Source: Megalopta genalis
Taxonomy: Eukaryota; Arthropoda; Insecta; Hymenoptera; Halictidae
DNA length: 64,000 nt
Assembly (NCBI RefSeq): GCF_051020955.1
Contig: NC_135018.1
Coordinates: 2,419,001-2,483,000, forward strand
Direction: 5' to 3'
Each line of letters starts with the position of its first letter. Within the stretch, counting starts at the first letter, position 1. A program made the translations under genes and the position numbers. Under the pieces are notes generated by a model. It made no database searches. It was given only the letters and a program-made list of their open reading frames with translations, and was not told the DNA's origin. Shown one piece after another: positions 23,576-35,554 of the stretch.

Positions 23576-23958
23576 CGACGATTTATCTTCCTCCTTTCCC
23601 CTTCCCGTCTACCATTCCGCCCTTATTTCCTTCGCGCGCCGTCCTCTTTCACTTTCTTCCTCCTTTTTGCTCCCCCGTCGCTCCCCTCTCTCTCTCTCCC
23701 TCTCTCTCACGCCGACGCTTTTTCGACTCTTTTCAATTTTTTCCCCCGTTTCTTCGCACTCGGTTTTTCTCTTTCTTCCCCGTTGTCTTTTTCTTCGTCC
23801 TTTCTTCTTCCCTCCCCTCCAACGTCCCCTCCCTATTGTCTCTCCTCGATCCTCTCCCGCACAGTTCTGCCACGTCTCCTCTTTCTGTTAATTTCCAAGT
23901 CCCTTTTGTCTTCACGAGTGCTTTGTACTTCGGCGCATTACGTTTCCATTCGCGTCAC

Positions 23959-24001
<43 letters not shown>

Positions 24002-24002
24002 C
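23576..24002. repeat. polypyrimidine tract ending in (CT)n
   Basis: About 380 bases strongly biased to C and T on the plus strand, with a pure CT run at about 23961-23999. Open plus frames of up to 206 codons are rich in S, F, L and P and reflect the bias. Such a tract can form triplex DNA or act as a strong pyrimidine signal. Confidence 0.85.
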
Positions 24003-24619
24003 TCTTCGCTACCTCGCCCGACTCCTTCTTCCAGACGCCCTGTGTTTGCGTATTTCTTAATTCGTTATTTTGCTTCGTTTCTGCTCGGAAACATCCACGG
24101 TTTAACCGTCGCATCATCCACGGGACGAGTGCGATACGTTTCTAAAGGGTGTTTCTGAACTAGTGGTACAAGTATGGTGTGGAAGGGGGGGTAATTGTGG
24201 CGGGGTCTTTGACGTCTCTTTCTCGAGAACAATGAGCCTGAAAATTTCGCGAATTCACGTATACTATTAACCCGTTCACGGAAAAATATTTTCATCTATA
24301 TGTCATTCCGGTATTGCTAATCAATTCTTAAACTTGTTTAAACTCATTTAATTGTCGAATGAAAATTTACATCGTACGATGCGATCATGGTAGGAGCTCT
24401 TGTGCATGCATGGAAAATGAAATACGGTTTACAGTGTTTATTGAATTCAGTTGTCGAATGATAATAATAGAATTCTAATAGAAATCTAATAATAATAGAA
24501 TTAATAAATGATAAAACTATAGAATTCTTCCATTGTAAACTTATGACACGGTTTTTATTTGTATTATGCACGTAGCACGTGACTTTTTTACGTATAATTT
24601 ACTCTTTAGTGTAATTTGG
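24003..24619. other. unassigned stretch
   Basis: Unique then AT-rich. TTAACCCGTTCACGG at about 24268 resembles one end of a TTAA-type element, but no partner end was found. Confidence 0.4.
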
Positions 24620-25230
24620 ACGTTCTTTCAACGTCTGGATCAAGACGTCTCTAAGACGTCTGTTTCGAGCCGTCTTTAACCCTTTCGCTACTACGGACCA
24701 CTATAGTGGCTTTCCATTTGGTGCCACTGAGGTACTACGGACCACTATAGTGGCTTTCCATAAGATGCATTATATTGCATAATGTTTTATTTCCTCTCAT
24801 ACTGTAAATTAAAGAGCGCATGCTAAGACGTTATAAAATACCCTGGAATACTCTTTATTTATAAATACCCTTTGGAGAAAAATTTTTTCGTTCGAAAAAT
24901 TCATTCAATTCAAACAGCTTAGGTTCTCCACCGACCGCCGCGGAGTACCGACTTCCGCTGACGATCGCCGTCGCGTAGCGTGCAGTGATGTCGCAGCGCT
25001 CTGTTCAGCAGAAGTACCGCGACGGAGAACCCGCCCGTAGCGAAAGGGTTAAGACGACTTTAAGACGTCTCTAAGACGTCTGTTTCGAGCTGTCTTTAAG
25101 ACGTCTCTAAGACGTCTGTTTCGAGCCGTCTTTAGGACGACTTTAAGACGTCTATTTCGAGCCGTCTTTAAGACGTCTCTAAGACGTCTGTTTCAGGCCA
25201 TCATTAAGCCGTCTGTTTCTAGACGTCTCT
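24620..25230. repeat. AAGACGTCTT-type minisatellite, interrupted
   Basis: Repeats of GTCTTTAAGACGTCTCTAAG and GACGTCTGTTTCGAGCCGTC in units of about 43 bp occur at 24620-24679 and 25049-25230, split by a TTAA-type element. A related phrase recurs at 25505-25522 and a diverged block at about 48440-48605. The AGACGTCT palindrome is the conserved core. Confidence 0.87.
24680..25048 (+). mobile_element. piggyBac-like TTAA MITE, 369 bp
   Basis: Flanked exactly by TTAA at 24676-24679 and 25049-25052. The terminal inverted repeat is CCCTTTCGCTAC / GTAGCGAAAGGG. Inside the left part, GGACCACTATAGTGGCTTTC occurs twice. It has no open frame and sits inside the GACGTC minisatellite, which gives an independent view of the empty site. 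TTAA duplication with CCC ends is the piggyBac signature. Confidence 0.92.
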
Positions 25231-26388
25231 AAAACACGCGAAATATTTCTTCAAGGTGATCTTCACGTCTTCACGGTTTTTCAAATAAATCATTCTAATG
25301 CTTTTAAACAAAACTTGAATATGAACGATGGAACCAAAAGATAAAAATAACTGTACGAATTCTTTTTATACAAATTGGTGGTCGTCGAGATCGCACCGAT
25401 CAGCAATCTCCTTCCTGCAAAGACAGCTTTCCCAGAAGTTCACCCGTTATATTAATGGCCGCCGGGAAACGTGTCGCAGAAGTGCCGAATGTCGTACGCC
25501 GGACGTCTTTAAGACGTCTTCGCGCTATCTGGGTAATGACTCAGAATCTGAAACGCGCGCGCGCACGTGTGTGTGTGTGTGTGGGAAGGCGATTTGACGT
25601 GTGGAGGCCATTCTTTTCAGCTCCGGATTGCAGCGATCTGCGTAAATCACGGGCGCCGATTCACGAATCGGCTGCGTTCGTTCCCCCGCGGCCGATAGAT
25701 CCGGCTAAAAAGCGACGAGCCAGGGGCTTCAACGTCGACGAACAAAGCACTAATTAGCCGTGAGTTACGTTTCACCGGGCGAGCCCCGCGCCGTCGTAAA
25801 CGCGCGGATAAGATATCAAATACCAGATGCAATTTGTGTTTCCTGCGATTCTGGTTTCTGTTTTCGTTCAACCCTCTCCGCCGCCTCTGTCCGTGGGTCA
25901 TTCGTTTCGCGGGCGCCCCTCGGGTGGGCGAAGGAAACTCGGATTCCCCGGCCTGTCTGCTGCTTTAATTACATAAGCTATATCACCGCGATTAAGCGGT
26001 CGTAATTGTAGATTTCGCTAAGGTTACCGGAGTGACGAGCACCTCAAACGAATACGATGGGATTGGACGGAGGGGCAGGCAGGGGGAGGGACGGGCGTAG
26101 TGATTCGTTTGTTACGCGACCGCCACGGTTCCGAGATACTTCCGGCCGATGTTTTTAATTAGTTTGGGCACCGGGGATGTCGGTGACGCGCGGTTTAGGG
26201 TGACGCGCTCCGACCGTTCGCTGGATACTGTGTTACGTAATTGGAAGGGTTCGCCGGGTTGGTTTTCTTTGGTGTTCGTTGATTAGTTCGGATCTCGAGT
26301 TCTGCAGGAACGCGTCCCGTGCAATTTCGTTACGGCATTATCGCGGACCTGCGATTTGTTATCGGTTGTTTCCCGGATCGAAGCAAGC
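25231..26388. other. GC-rich unassigned stretch
   Basis: CpG-rich with a (GT)n run at about 25566-25584 and a G-rich run near 26070-26090. Short open frames on both strands are not recognisable. It could be regulatory. Confidence 0.38.
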
Positions 26389-27090
26389 ACTGTAATCTCT
26401 CTCTAATTCGCGCTCGGATTGCGCACGAAAGGGGACAATTTGGGAACAGGAGATTATTCGAGGCTCGCGGCTCGTTTTTATGGTTGTCGACGGTCGATAA
26501 TTGTAAACAGAAATTTGTAATTTTTAATTACTTTTTGGTTCTAGTCTCTTTTCTACTTGCTTGTGTCTCATTATTTTTATTACCGCTGCAAAGAATTTAC
26601 AGAATCAGTGGGAATTATGAATGCATATGGAGAAGCATAGGGAAGCATTGTTCGTATTGAAATATTGTTTTGTTCAGTGCGTACAACGAATGCAAAAAAT
26701 GAAAACATGAAATGAAGATGAAAAATACGAGAGTTATGAAGAAATGAAATTGATATTTTCATTGATGCGATACAAATCTTTATAATATGTTAACAGTGTA
26801 ATGTTATGTTACACATGTTACACATTTATCTTTTTTTGTAGACATTATTCACTCGAAATCAATCCGTTCGCAAATTCTATTCGCCTTTCTGCACATGAAA
26901 TTAATCCTTTTGTAAATTATATTCACCTATTTACGATTGAAATTAATTCTTCTCTGCAGGTTTTATTCTATTTATTAAGAACTTTTACTTGGAATAGATA
27001 TAGTTTTCGGATCAAAATAACCCGCTTTCATTCAATTATTAAATTGAACATGAATTTACATATTTGTTCGCAAAATAATACAAATTAAAA
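26389..27090 (+). mobile_element. family A left half fused to repeat G
   Basis: 26389-26510 is a family A left arm and centre (CTGTAATCTCTCTCTAATTC, then GGCTCGTTTTTATGG). The following DNA to about 27090, with TTTTGTAAATTATATTCACC and TTTATTCTATTTATTAAGAA, recurs at 55345-55800, also after a family A centre. Together they look like one larger composite element whose nature I cannot name. Confidence 0.7.
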
Positions 27091-28060
27091 TAATACAAAT
27101 ACACTTGGTGAATTTTATTCCGGCTTAGAAAAACAAAAAAGGAACAGAACAACATTCATACTCAACGGGCTATTATCATAAATAGTAATCGCTCGCGAAT
27201 TACATCGAATTACATCGAATTACAGCAAGCGGTTAAGCAAAACCGCTCTCCCAGCGTGTCTAAACCGCCATTTATTTCCGGACAAACTAATGATAGTTCC
27301 GCGGGGGAGCGCGCGAACGAAAAAAAGCTCGTTTCCACAAAAGGCGGATCAATTTGAAAAAAAGAAAAACAGAAAAAAACGAGCAAATTCCTTAAAAGAC
27401 CGGCGAGACCGAGCAAAAAGGTTAGAACGGTGTTAGCGTCGTTTTTGCCTGTCGCGGCGATTTTGTCACGAATGCAGAAAAATCCTGCGAGCGTTCGCGG
27501 AGAGAACTACGGGCGAAACGGGTCGGCGGGGGGGTGTGGAGGCGGGCAGAGGCGGGCGAGAGAATCGCGGCAGCCTCGGAGGTTTTGAAATAGCGGCACG
27601 GTGCATCGCCGGCTGCAAAAAGGAAAGAAAATCGGAGCTCTGCAGGTGTAACGCCCGCAGCGACCGGGTGATAAAATGCGCGCGGACTTTCGATGCAACG
27701 GGGTTCGGATAGGGTGGAAGGAGGGTGGGGAGAAAGAAACCTTTCGCGATGCCCCGGGCTCGATAAAAAATGCAGTGATCACGTTTCGACAGAGACTTCG
27801 GAATCTTCAATCTGCCTGCGCTTCTTCTGATTCTCAGTTCTCGCGCGCGCGCGCGCGCGCGTGTTCGCGCTCATCCTGCTCGAGAGCAGCGTTTTGTCGA
27901 TGCAGTTTTGGGCGCTTCGGGTCACACCCAGGGTAACATAGAACAGATGTTTCTTTTACTGTACCGGATAATTTGTGCGTCGCAGTCGATCCGATCGACG
28001 GGGAACAGAGTTACGCGAAATTTCGATCGATTTGCTCGAAGAATTATATATATTAAATTA
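27091..28060. other. GC-rich unassigned stretch
   Basis: 27440-27960 is GC-rich with a (GC)n run at about 27843-27861. Overlapping open frames on both strands (up to 114 codons) have no recognisable domain. Confidence 0.38.
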
Positions 28061-28640
28061 TACTATGCTATTATTATTGCTATAGTATTAGCATTATTAT
28101 ATACTATTATTATTGCTATAGTACTAGTATTATTATATACTGTTATTATTGCTATAGCACTAGTATTGTTATATACTATTATTACTACTATAGTAGTAAT
28201 ATTATTATATACTATTATTATTGCTATAGTACTAGTATTATTATATACTATTATTATTGCTATAGTACTAGTATTATTATATACTATTATTATTGCTATA
28301 GTACTAGTATTATTATATACTGTTATTATTGCTATAGTACTAGTATTATTATATACTATTGTTATTGCTATAGTACTAGTATTATTATATACTGTTATTA
28401 TTGCTATAGTACTAGTATTATTATATACTATTGTTATTGCTATAGTACTAGTATTATTATATACTATTATTATTGCTATAGTACTAGTATTATTATATAC
28501 TATTATTATTGCTATAGTACTAGTATTATTATATACTATTATTATTGCTATAGAACTAGTATTATTGTATACTATTATTATTGCTATAGTACTAGTATTA
28601 TTATATACTATTATTATTGCTATAGTACTAGTATTATTAC
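28061..28640. repeat. 36-bp minisatellite, ~16 units
   Basis: Units of TATTATTATTGCTATAGTAC plus TAGTATTATTATATAC. The centre TATAGTACTAGTAT is palindromic-like. One plus frame is open for about 245 codons as YTIIIAIVLVLL repeats, explained by the 36-bp period and lack of stops; a real protein is unlikely. Confidence 0.93.
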
Positions 28641-28924
28641 TATAACTATGTACTAATAATAATAGTTATTATTAGTATATAGTTATAAATTAATATATTA
28701 TTACTATATACTATATTATTATTAAATTATATAATTCGTAGTTCGCTTCGCCGTGGAATTAAAGGCGAAACTGGAGAACAGTTGCCTTTCTCTTCAATTC
28801 TGACGGGCCTCGAGTGTGTTATAGAACTCAACATTTCGTACAACTTTTTATATATATATATATATATTTCCGTAAACATATATTTCCGTATATGCCGTGC
28901 ACTCGCTCGGTAGTTTCCGAGACA

Positions 28925-29098
28925 CAGTAAATTCCCCCTAATCGACGCTCAGATTGTACACGAAAATGGATTATTCGAGCCTCGCGGCTCGTTCTTACAG
29001 TCGGCGATCGTCAACGATTACAAAAATAATCGTATCCCCTCTTCCCAAATCGTCCATTTTCGTTCACAAGCTACGGGACAATCGGGGAGAATTTACTC
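28925..29098 (+). mobile_element. family A MITE, internally deleted
   Basis: Left end CAGTAAATTCCCCCTAATCG, right end TCGGGGAGAATTTACT. The middle is shortened, with the two stems around TCGTCAACGATTAC. Confidence 0.82.
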
Positions 29099-29761
29099 CG
29101 AGCGGAAAATATGGGCAACGGATTCGTTGAAAAGAAAGAGTACCGCGATGGCTGTCGCTTCGAAAAACACTAGGAATTACCGAACCACGCCGCGGCGTCG
29201 TAATTGGCTCGGTAATCGATGAAACGGATCCTCGAACACGTTCGAACATGCATTAAATACATTTCTGCGATATAAACCTGATTCAATGGGAGCAGCGGTG
29301 TCCCGATTACCCCAGCCGGGTAATCACATTTTCAAATTAACAAATCAGGCCGGTTATCAACTTAACTTTTAATTGAGAACAATAGCACCTGCGTATTCGG
29401 CCCGGAACAGTTCGGCCCGCAACCGTAACTCTCCGTTCTGTATTACTGAACGGTTGTTTTGCCATTGCACCCACGGAAATTCAATTCAGAAGGGAACAAA
29501 TGGGCGTGGCTAATTTGGAAATGTTTGAGTTCGCGGCGAATATTAAATCGGCACACACATAGCCGCGCGCAGTTAGTCCTTTCGGACGTCGAGAAAGAAT
29601 TACGAATTTTAGTGAACTACGGCGATGTTAACTGCTTCGAGCAGTAGAGAGTACAACAAAAAGAGTAACGTGTCCTTTTAACAATGTAAGCTCTGCTTAA
29701 GAAGATTTCGTTCGGCCAACCGATCGGAAAATTACGCGAGTCGATTGCTGTGCTTTAGGTG
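29099..29761. other. unassigned stretch
   Basis: Unique DNA. Open frames 29064-29249 minus and 29459-29647 plus, each about 60 codons, are not recognisable. Confidence 0.4.
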
Positions 29762-29977
29762 CAGTAATGTCTCTCTAATTGACGCTCAGATTGTCCACAG
29801 AAATGGACAATTTCGGAACAGGAGATACGATTATTCGAACTTTGCAGCTCGTTTCTATAATTGTTGATAATCGGTGATTATAAAAACTTAACCGCAAGGC
29901 TCGAATAATCGTATCTCCTCTTCCCAAAGTGCCCATTTTTGTGTACAAGCTATGGGTCAATTAGGGAGAGTTTACTA
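29762..29977 (+). mobile_element. family A MITE, near complete
   Basis: About 216 bp, left end CAGTAATGTCTCTCTAATTG, right end GGGAGAGTTTACTA. The right arm has TACAAGCTATGGGTCAATTA in place of the usual AATCTGAGCGTCAATTA. Confidence 0.88.
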
Positions 29978-30233
29978 TATGTTCCCGATGACAATAGACG
30001 GTAATCGTGATGCAAAATATACAGTGAGACAAGTAATCGTATCTCCTCTTCCCAAATTGTCCATTTTTGGGTACAATCTATGGGTCAATTAGGGAGAGTT
30101 TACTGTATGTTCCCGATGACAATAGACGGTAATCGTTATGCAAAATATACAGTGTGACAAGTAATCGTATCTCCTCTTCCCAAATTGCCCATTTTTGTGT
30201 ACAAGCTATGGGTCAATTAGGGAGAATTTACTA
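29978..30233 (+). repeat. tandem duplication of family A right end plus flank
   Basis: Two further copies of about 128 bp follow the element. Each consists of a flank phrase (GTTCCCGATGACAATAGACG) and the family A right arm from GTAATCGTATCTCCTCTTCC to the terminal ACTGTA or ACTATA. The element end plus its original flank was therefore amplified after insertion. Confidence 0.9.
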
Positions 30234-30349
30234 TAAAGTGTAACCCTCGTATTGCAATATGTCTATTACCTGTCATGGCTGCGCTGTTGATTATTTTAAT
30301 TTGTGCATTTTATATTTAAAAAAAACCGTGAAATGTGTATATACATATA

Positions 30350-30475
30350 TATATTTATATTATATTATATTATATTATATTATATTATATTATATTATAT
30401 TATATTATATTATATTATATTATATTATATTATATTATATTATATTATATTATATTATATATATTATATTATATT
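30350..30475. repeat. (TTATA)n microsatellite
   Basis: About 100 bases of near-perfect pentanucleotide repeat, about 20 units. Confidence 0.95.
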
Positions 30476-31179
30476 AATTGCAGACGAAATGAAATTATTA
30501 CGGAGCACCTTTTCACAGCACGTTGCTGTACATTATTATTAGACAATAATTTTTCTAACATTAAATTTGTAACAGTAAAAACTACAGCATTCTAGAATTC
30601 CGATTCAATCGCAATTAAACGATTGAATTAGCATGCGTGAAACTGTTAACGAGTTTATACACGCTGGATAAATGTTTGGGCTCAGCCAACAGATTAAGAA
30701 CATTTCATTAATTTTCGATACAATATGACATCGGTACATTGTTAAATTATTTAAACGACCTATACAACTCGATAAATTCAATTCGGAATCGTATTATCGT
30801 TGTCGCGTCCGAGATACCGATTGGTTAATTGAATATTTAATTACCTCGGATCATACAGGGTGGTCCCGTAGTCGCGAGTCGGTTCGAAGTTATTAGCATT
30901 TTTCTACTCGTTGAATATTTTAATAGTCGCATTTTACACAATAAATCGTGAAATGCGTGGATCGCGTGAGATTAATCGCAGGAGATGAAATAATTACCTT
31001 TGATAAATAATTACCTTGCAATAATTACCCTTCTTATAGCACCGTTGCTGTACACGGTGTCGCTTTCGACCACCCCTTAACCTGCTACGCCCTGTGTTAA
31101 TTGTTACTTTGTTCGCAAATGCAATTGATATTTCCTGCTTTCGATCTACGTAAGCTTTTTTATACTTTAAAGTAGATTA
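30476..31179. other. unassigned stretch
   Basis: Unique DNA. Loosely related phrases (ATTTTACACAATAAATCGTG near 30930; TTTTATATTTAAAAAAAACC near 30308, then GTGAAATG; CACGTTGCTGTACA near 30520 and CACCGTTGCTGTACAC near 31040) suggest a diverged duplication of 30290-30540 and 30920-31060. Confidence 0.4.
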
Positions 31180-31244
31180 AAGTATAATAAATTATTTATA
31201 TATATTGTAATATATTTTATATATATATTATATATATTATATTA

Positions 31245-31284
<40 letters not shown>

Positions 31285-31372
31285 ATATTTTATATATATA
31301 TTATATATATTATATTATATATTTTATATATATATATTATAATATATTTTATAATTATTATATATTTAAAGA
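31180..31372. repeat. AT microsatellite
   Basis: TATATATTTTATATATATAT arrays with a tandem unit of about 100 bp. Confidence 0.85.
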
Positions 31373-31379
31373 CAATTTT

Positions 31380-31512
31380 TGCGGCTCGTTTTCACAGTTA
31401 CCGATCGTCGAAAACCATGGAAACGAGCCACGAGGCTCGAACAATCGTCTTCTGTTCCCAAATTCTCCATTTTCGTCTGCAAATCCTAGCGACAATTAGA
31501 GAGAACTTGCTG
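31380..31512 (+). mobile_element. family A MITE, left-truncated
   Basis: Centre and right arm only: GCGGCTCGTTTTCACAGTTA, GAGCCACGAGGCTCGAA, and end AGAGAGAACTTGCTG then TA. An AT repeat replaces the left arm. Confidence 0.78.
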
Positions 31513-32102
31513 TATTCGAACGCTTCTAACAAGCTGAGTAACAAATCTATGAGCATCGACTTAGAAAAAATACATTCAGCTCGCGAAGCAATCGAAAAGA
31601 AGAGAATATGGAAATACCGTCGCAGGACGCAACGTTCGGCGATTCCTTTCGATTCTCGGTTATGTCGTAGTGGAAGTTCGGCTATCTCTGTGCCGCTCGG
31701 AACAGACGAAATCGCGAAGTTCCGAGGACGGCGAGCAAAGGGGAAACAAGGTCGATCAATTTTCCGCACGGAGGAGCTTTCCGCGCGAATTACGTAGCCT
31801 GGATCGCGCGGCGGCGAGTCGAACTCAAGGAACGAGCACGGTCCCCCCGGAGAGAAGCGCACTTAACCTCGCGGTGATTCCCCCGCTGAACGCAATCAAT
31901 GCTTTCTATCCTCAGCTGCCACTAATTTTGAGGCTTAACCAGACACAAGCGGCACAACACGTGTCGATAGAATCGAACCGGCGAGACGGCGCGAGCTGGA
32001 AATCCGCCGCACGCCGCGGCAGCCGTCGTCGTTCAACGTTGCTTAAAACGACCGTCGAGCACACGTCACGGTGCTCGAGTTATCAACAACAGGTGGCTCA
32101 CA
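31513..32102 (+). other. GC-rich stretch ending in a strong donor site
   Basis: CpG-rich DNA with an open plus frame 31670-32107 of 145 codons and no recognised domain, ending at CTCACAA followed by GTAAGTGACT, a near-ideal 5' splice site at 32103. It could be a non-coding or alternative 5' exon of the mannosidase gene downstream or of another gene. It could equally be chance. Confidence 0.25.
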
Positions 32103-32984
32103 AGTAAGTGACTTTGATTTTCCGGCGCCCGTTTATCCACACCGCTCCTCGAGAAAATGTGATCAATCTAACGTTACGTGTCGTCGACCTGGAATCGTCG
32201 CGCGACGATAAAACCTCTTTTGCCGAGCGTTAAGCTCGCCGGGATTTTTCTGGCCTCGCCTCGTTTGAGAAATCGTATATTCCGTTAAAGAGCACTTAAA
32301 TCGAAGTTACGCGTGACAAATCGACTGTCGCGGCGACTAAGGGCTGTCTGCTTAACCCCCGGGATCGCCTGCGCGGCGGTGTACACTTCGAGGGTCGGTT
32401 GCTCCGGGGTAACCAATTACTGTGCCTCCGGTTGTCAAATTTTTGCATTCATTTATCCTAGTTATTTTTTGACGAAAGAAACTTCTTATTCGTAAAAGAA
32501 GCTACTGATTATTATAAAAAAATTTCTCATTTGGCGAGTATAGAATTAATTATCTCCGAAGGCACAGCGATTGGGACGTAACCGCACAGTAACCGACTCT
32601 ACTAGTCTATCATGAGTTCATGATAGTCTGTTTTCAATGTAGTAATTTCTGAGAATGTTAAACGAGCGAGGAAATCAATGCACGTGACAATCCATATTTA
32701 CAATCAGTACTTTGAATTTGTTCTTTTTCTATTGATTATTTCATCGGTGGCAATTCCCCTCGAATCAAATGTGTAAATATTTTTTGTGGATAGTTTCCAA
32801 TTCTTTTTTAATTTTATGGTGCATAAAATCAGCAGAACGTATCGTGCTCTAAACAAGAAAATTCCCTTAATCCTTTCGTAATTAACAGATTAAATATCAA
32901 CGTAGAAAAGTATGACTTTCGAGGCCACGTTGTTTTATTCTTGGTTTCTCTTGCAAGTGCGTTATAGAGCAGTCAGATTATTTA
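32103..32984. other. unassigned stretch
   Basis: Unique DNA with no recognisable gene. ACCGCACAGTAACCGACTC near 32580 resembles the 144-bp repeat core at 59654. Confidence 0.4.
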
Positions 32985-33385
32985 AATTATATATTATTAT
33001 ATGTGTATAGTATTCTTATGTATTACTATAATGTAATAATATTATATAATAGTATTCTTATATATTATTATAATATAATATAATAATATTATATAATATT
33101 ATATAATTATATAGTATAGTATTATATAATAGTATTCTTATATATTGGTATAATACAATAATATTATAGTAATATATAATAGTATATAATTATATAATAT
33201 TACATAATATTATTATATTATAATAATATATAATATTGTATAATTATTTACTATTATACATTACTATATAATATTATATAGTATAGTATAGTATTATATA
33301 ATAGTATTCTTATATATTACTATAATACAATAATATTATAGTAACATCTAATAATATATAATATATAAATAATAATATATTATAC
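32985..33385. repeat. AT repeat (ATAATAGTATTCTTATAT type)
   Basis: Recurrent TAGTATTCTTATATATTA phrases near 33007, 33050, 33130 and 33305, embedded in ATAT/ATAAT repeats. Confidence 0.82.
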
Positions 33386-34617
33386 AGTAAACGTAACGCG
33401 TAACCAATCCATAAATCACAGCGCCTAATTCACAGTTAGGGTTGTATTCGACTCACCTAACCTCTTGGCCATGCTCACGCTACTCGCGCGGCGTCTAATT
33501 CATTCAAATGTCAAATGTTTGCACAGTTGTTTTAATTTTGCTGCAAGCTGTATGTTCACGTATACGCATTTGATTTGTAATTAAATAATTATACAGGTGT
33601 GACATATAAGAAACCGAGTCACGAGAAACGGAATTAGGAGATCCCACATGGTATTTAAGAAACTGTGAACGTATTAAATTGTTCGAGTTGAGTAATCCCC
33701 CTCGCTTATCACGTTGAATTTGACAAGACAACAGACATTCGTCTGCTCATTAATTCTGCACATACGTTCATTCGATACGCAACTTTTGCACACCGTGTGA
33801 GTATTTATTTAAGGAGTGATTTAAACACCAGACACAGTTTGAAAAGTTGTTCCTACGAAGACACGTAACGTTATGAATGTGATTACGATCGTTTCTAATA
33901 TCCTATTATCCTTCTCTATCTTCGGCTCTTCACACATTAACACCAGAACTACCGTGCACATGAAACTCAATCAGCATACGAGCCGTCGAAAGTAGAAACG
34001 GTGTAACTCGAGAAAGTTAATTTATTGGATAACGAAGGACGAATCGAAAGTTCTGTGAAATGCAATAATCGTGTAATAATGCAGTAAAATCGATACGACT
34101 CTTTCAAGAAATTAAATATAGTATTGAATTATAAATATGATTTATTAATAGTAAATCAATCTAATGAAACATTAATTTACACTACTTTCGCTTCGAACGG
34201 TTCATATATCGTTTCAGAACAATGAAAGAATTGGGCTCATTCTCGAGTGACGGAGTTTATTGAAGAAATGCTCATTGAAAATATTTTTACAATTTCCGTA
34301 ATTGTAAAAGAATCGACCAGAGACAAATAGTTTCACCTACTCTGTAGTTCTAGTTTCAAGTATAGTAGTAATTCATGATGTAACGAGGTCGTAAGATTGT
34401 TTCTATGAAATTGTTGTCTCCGACAAATTATTGTCATCTAAAATTTGTGAAATTAATAACATGATGTACACCGTGGCGACTTTACAAAACTGAATTAGTT
34501 CGTCGATAAAGTGACCAAGAAAGAAATGTACATCAAATTTTAGAGCCACGTTCCATAGGAAAAAATCACTATTTTCTAATCAGTGATAAATTCAATCGTG
34601 AGACAAATTTTACAGTA
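33386..34617. other. unassigned stretch
   Basis: Unique DNA. TTAACACCAGAACTACCG at about 33937 closely matches the end of the TTAA-type element at 36651, so a decayed relative may lie here; its right end is not clear. The open frame 33504-33731 minus is unrecognised. Confidence 0.4.
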
Positions 34618-34728
34618 CAGTAATGTCTCCCTAACTGACGCTCAGATTCTGCACAAAAATGGACAATTTGGAAAGAGGAAATACGATTATTCGAGCGTTG
34701 TAGCTCGTTGTTATAGTTGTTGACAATT

Positions 34729-34842
34729 GAGCCGTTTATTTTGAAAGTGGCATAAGTCACTTTACCGTAATGAAAAGTGGTGATTCTTTAATGTTTATAC
34801 GAAATTATTTATACTGAGAAAAATATTAGTATCCTGAGATAT
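34729..34842 (+). mobile_element. family B MITE, left half
   Basis: Starts GAGCCGTTTATTTTGAAAGT directly after AATT (34725-34728) and stops at ATCCTGAGAT, the middle of the family B consensus, where a 10-bp satellite begins. Confidence 0.9.
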
Positions 34843-35330
34843 ATCGCTATATAATATCACTACGTAGCACTGTATATCGCTATATATCACTATATAGCGA
34901 TACATAATATCACTATGTAGCACTGTATATCGCTATATATCGCTATATATCACTATATATCGCTATATATCGCTATATATCACTATATATCGCTATATAT
35001 CACTATATATCGCTATATATCGCTATATATCACTATATATCGCTATATATCGCTATATATCACTATATATCGCTATATATCGCTATATATCACTATATAT
35101 CACTATATATCACTATGTATCGCTATATAATCGCTAAGTGTCACTATATATCACTATGTAATCACTATATATCACTATATAAATATAGTGATATTATATA
35201 ATGATATGTGTATAGTGATTATAGTATAGTGATTATATAGCAATACATAGTGATACATATTGATACATAGTGACATATAGTGATATATAATGATACACAG
35301 TGATACGTGTATATGTATGCGTATCTATAT
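34843..35330. repeat. 10-bp satellite CRCTATATAT
   Basis: Alternating ATATCGCTAT and ATATCACTAT units, regular from about 34920 to 35120, decaying to ATAGTGATA units (the complement) on the right. The switch from CACTATA to TATAGTG near 35180 makes the array partly self-complementary. Confidence 0.92.
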
Positions 35331-35554
35331 ATCCAATTTTAGAAAAGTTATTGCGTTTTCAAAGATGTAATATCTCTTTTTACCCATTGCATGTGTCGCC
35401 AGTACGGAAACACGTACCAATAATGGTTAAAGCGAAACGGGAACTCAAAATATATTAATTTTTGCGTACATTATTTGAACGTACTTCGAGAACTAATCGC
35501 GAAACAGAAAATCTAATCTCTCCACGTGATGGAACGAATCTTATAAGGAAATAT
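35331..35554. other. short unique spacer
   Basis: About 220 bp of unique sequence between the satellite and the second family B copy, ending ATAT. Origin unclear. Confidence 0.45.

Noticed and set aside
23509..24145. Proline/serine/phenylalanine-rich frames up to 206 codons
   Set aside because: Pyrimidine bias removes stops; three frames overlap and none has a domain.
24268..24282. TTAACCCGTTCACGG considered as the end of another TTAA element
   Set aside because: No matching inverted end with TTAA was found within a reasonable distance.
28061..28645. A 245-codon hydrophobic repeat frame resembling membrane segments
   Set aside because: It is the translation of a 36-bp AT minisatellite; hydrophobicity follows from ATT and TTA codons. 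No unique flanking domain.
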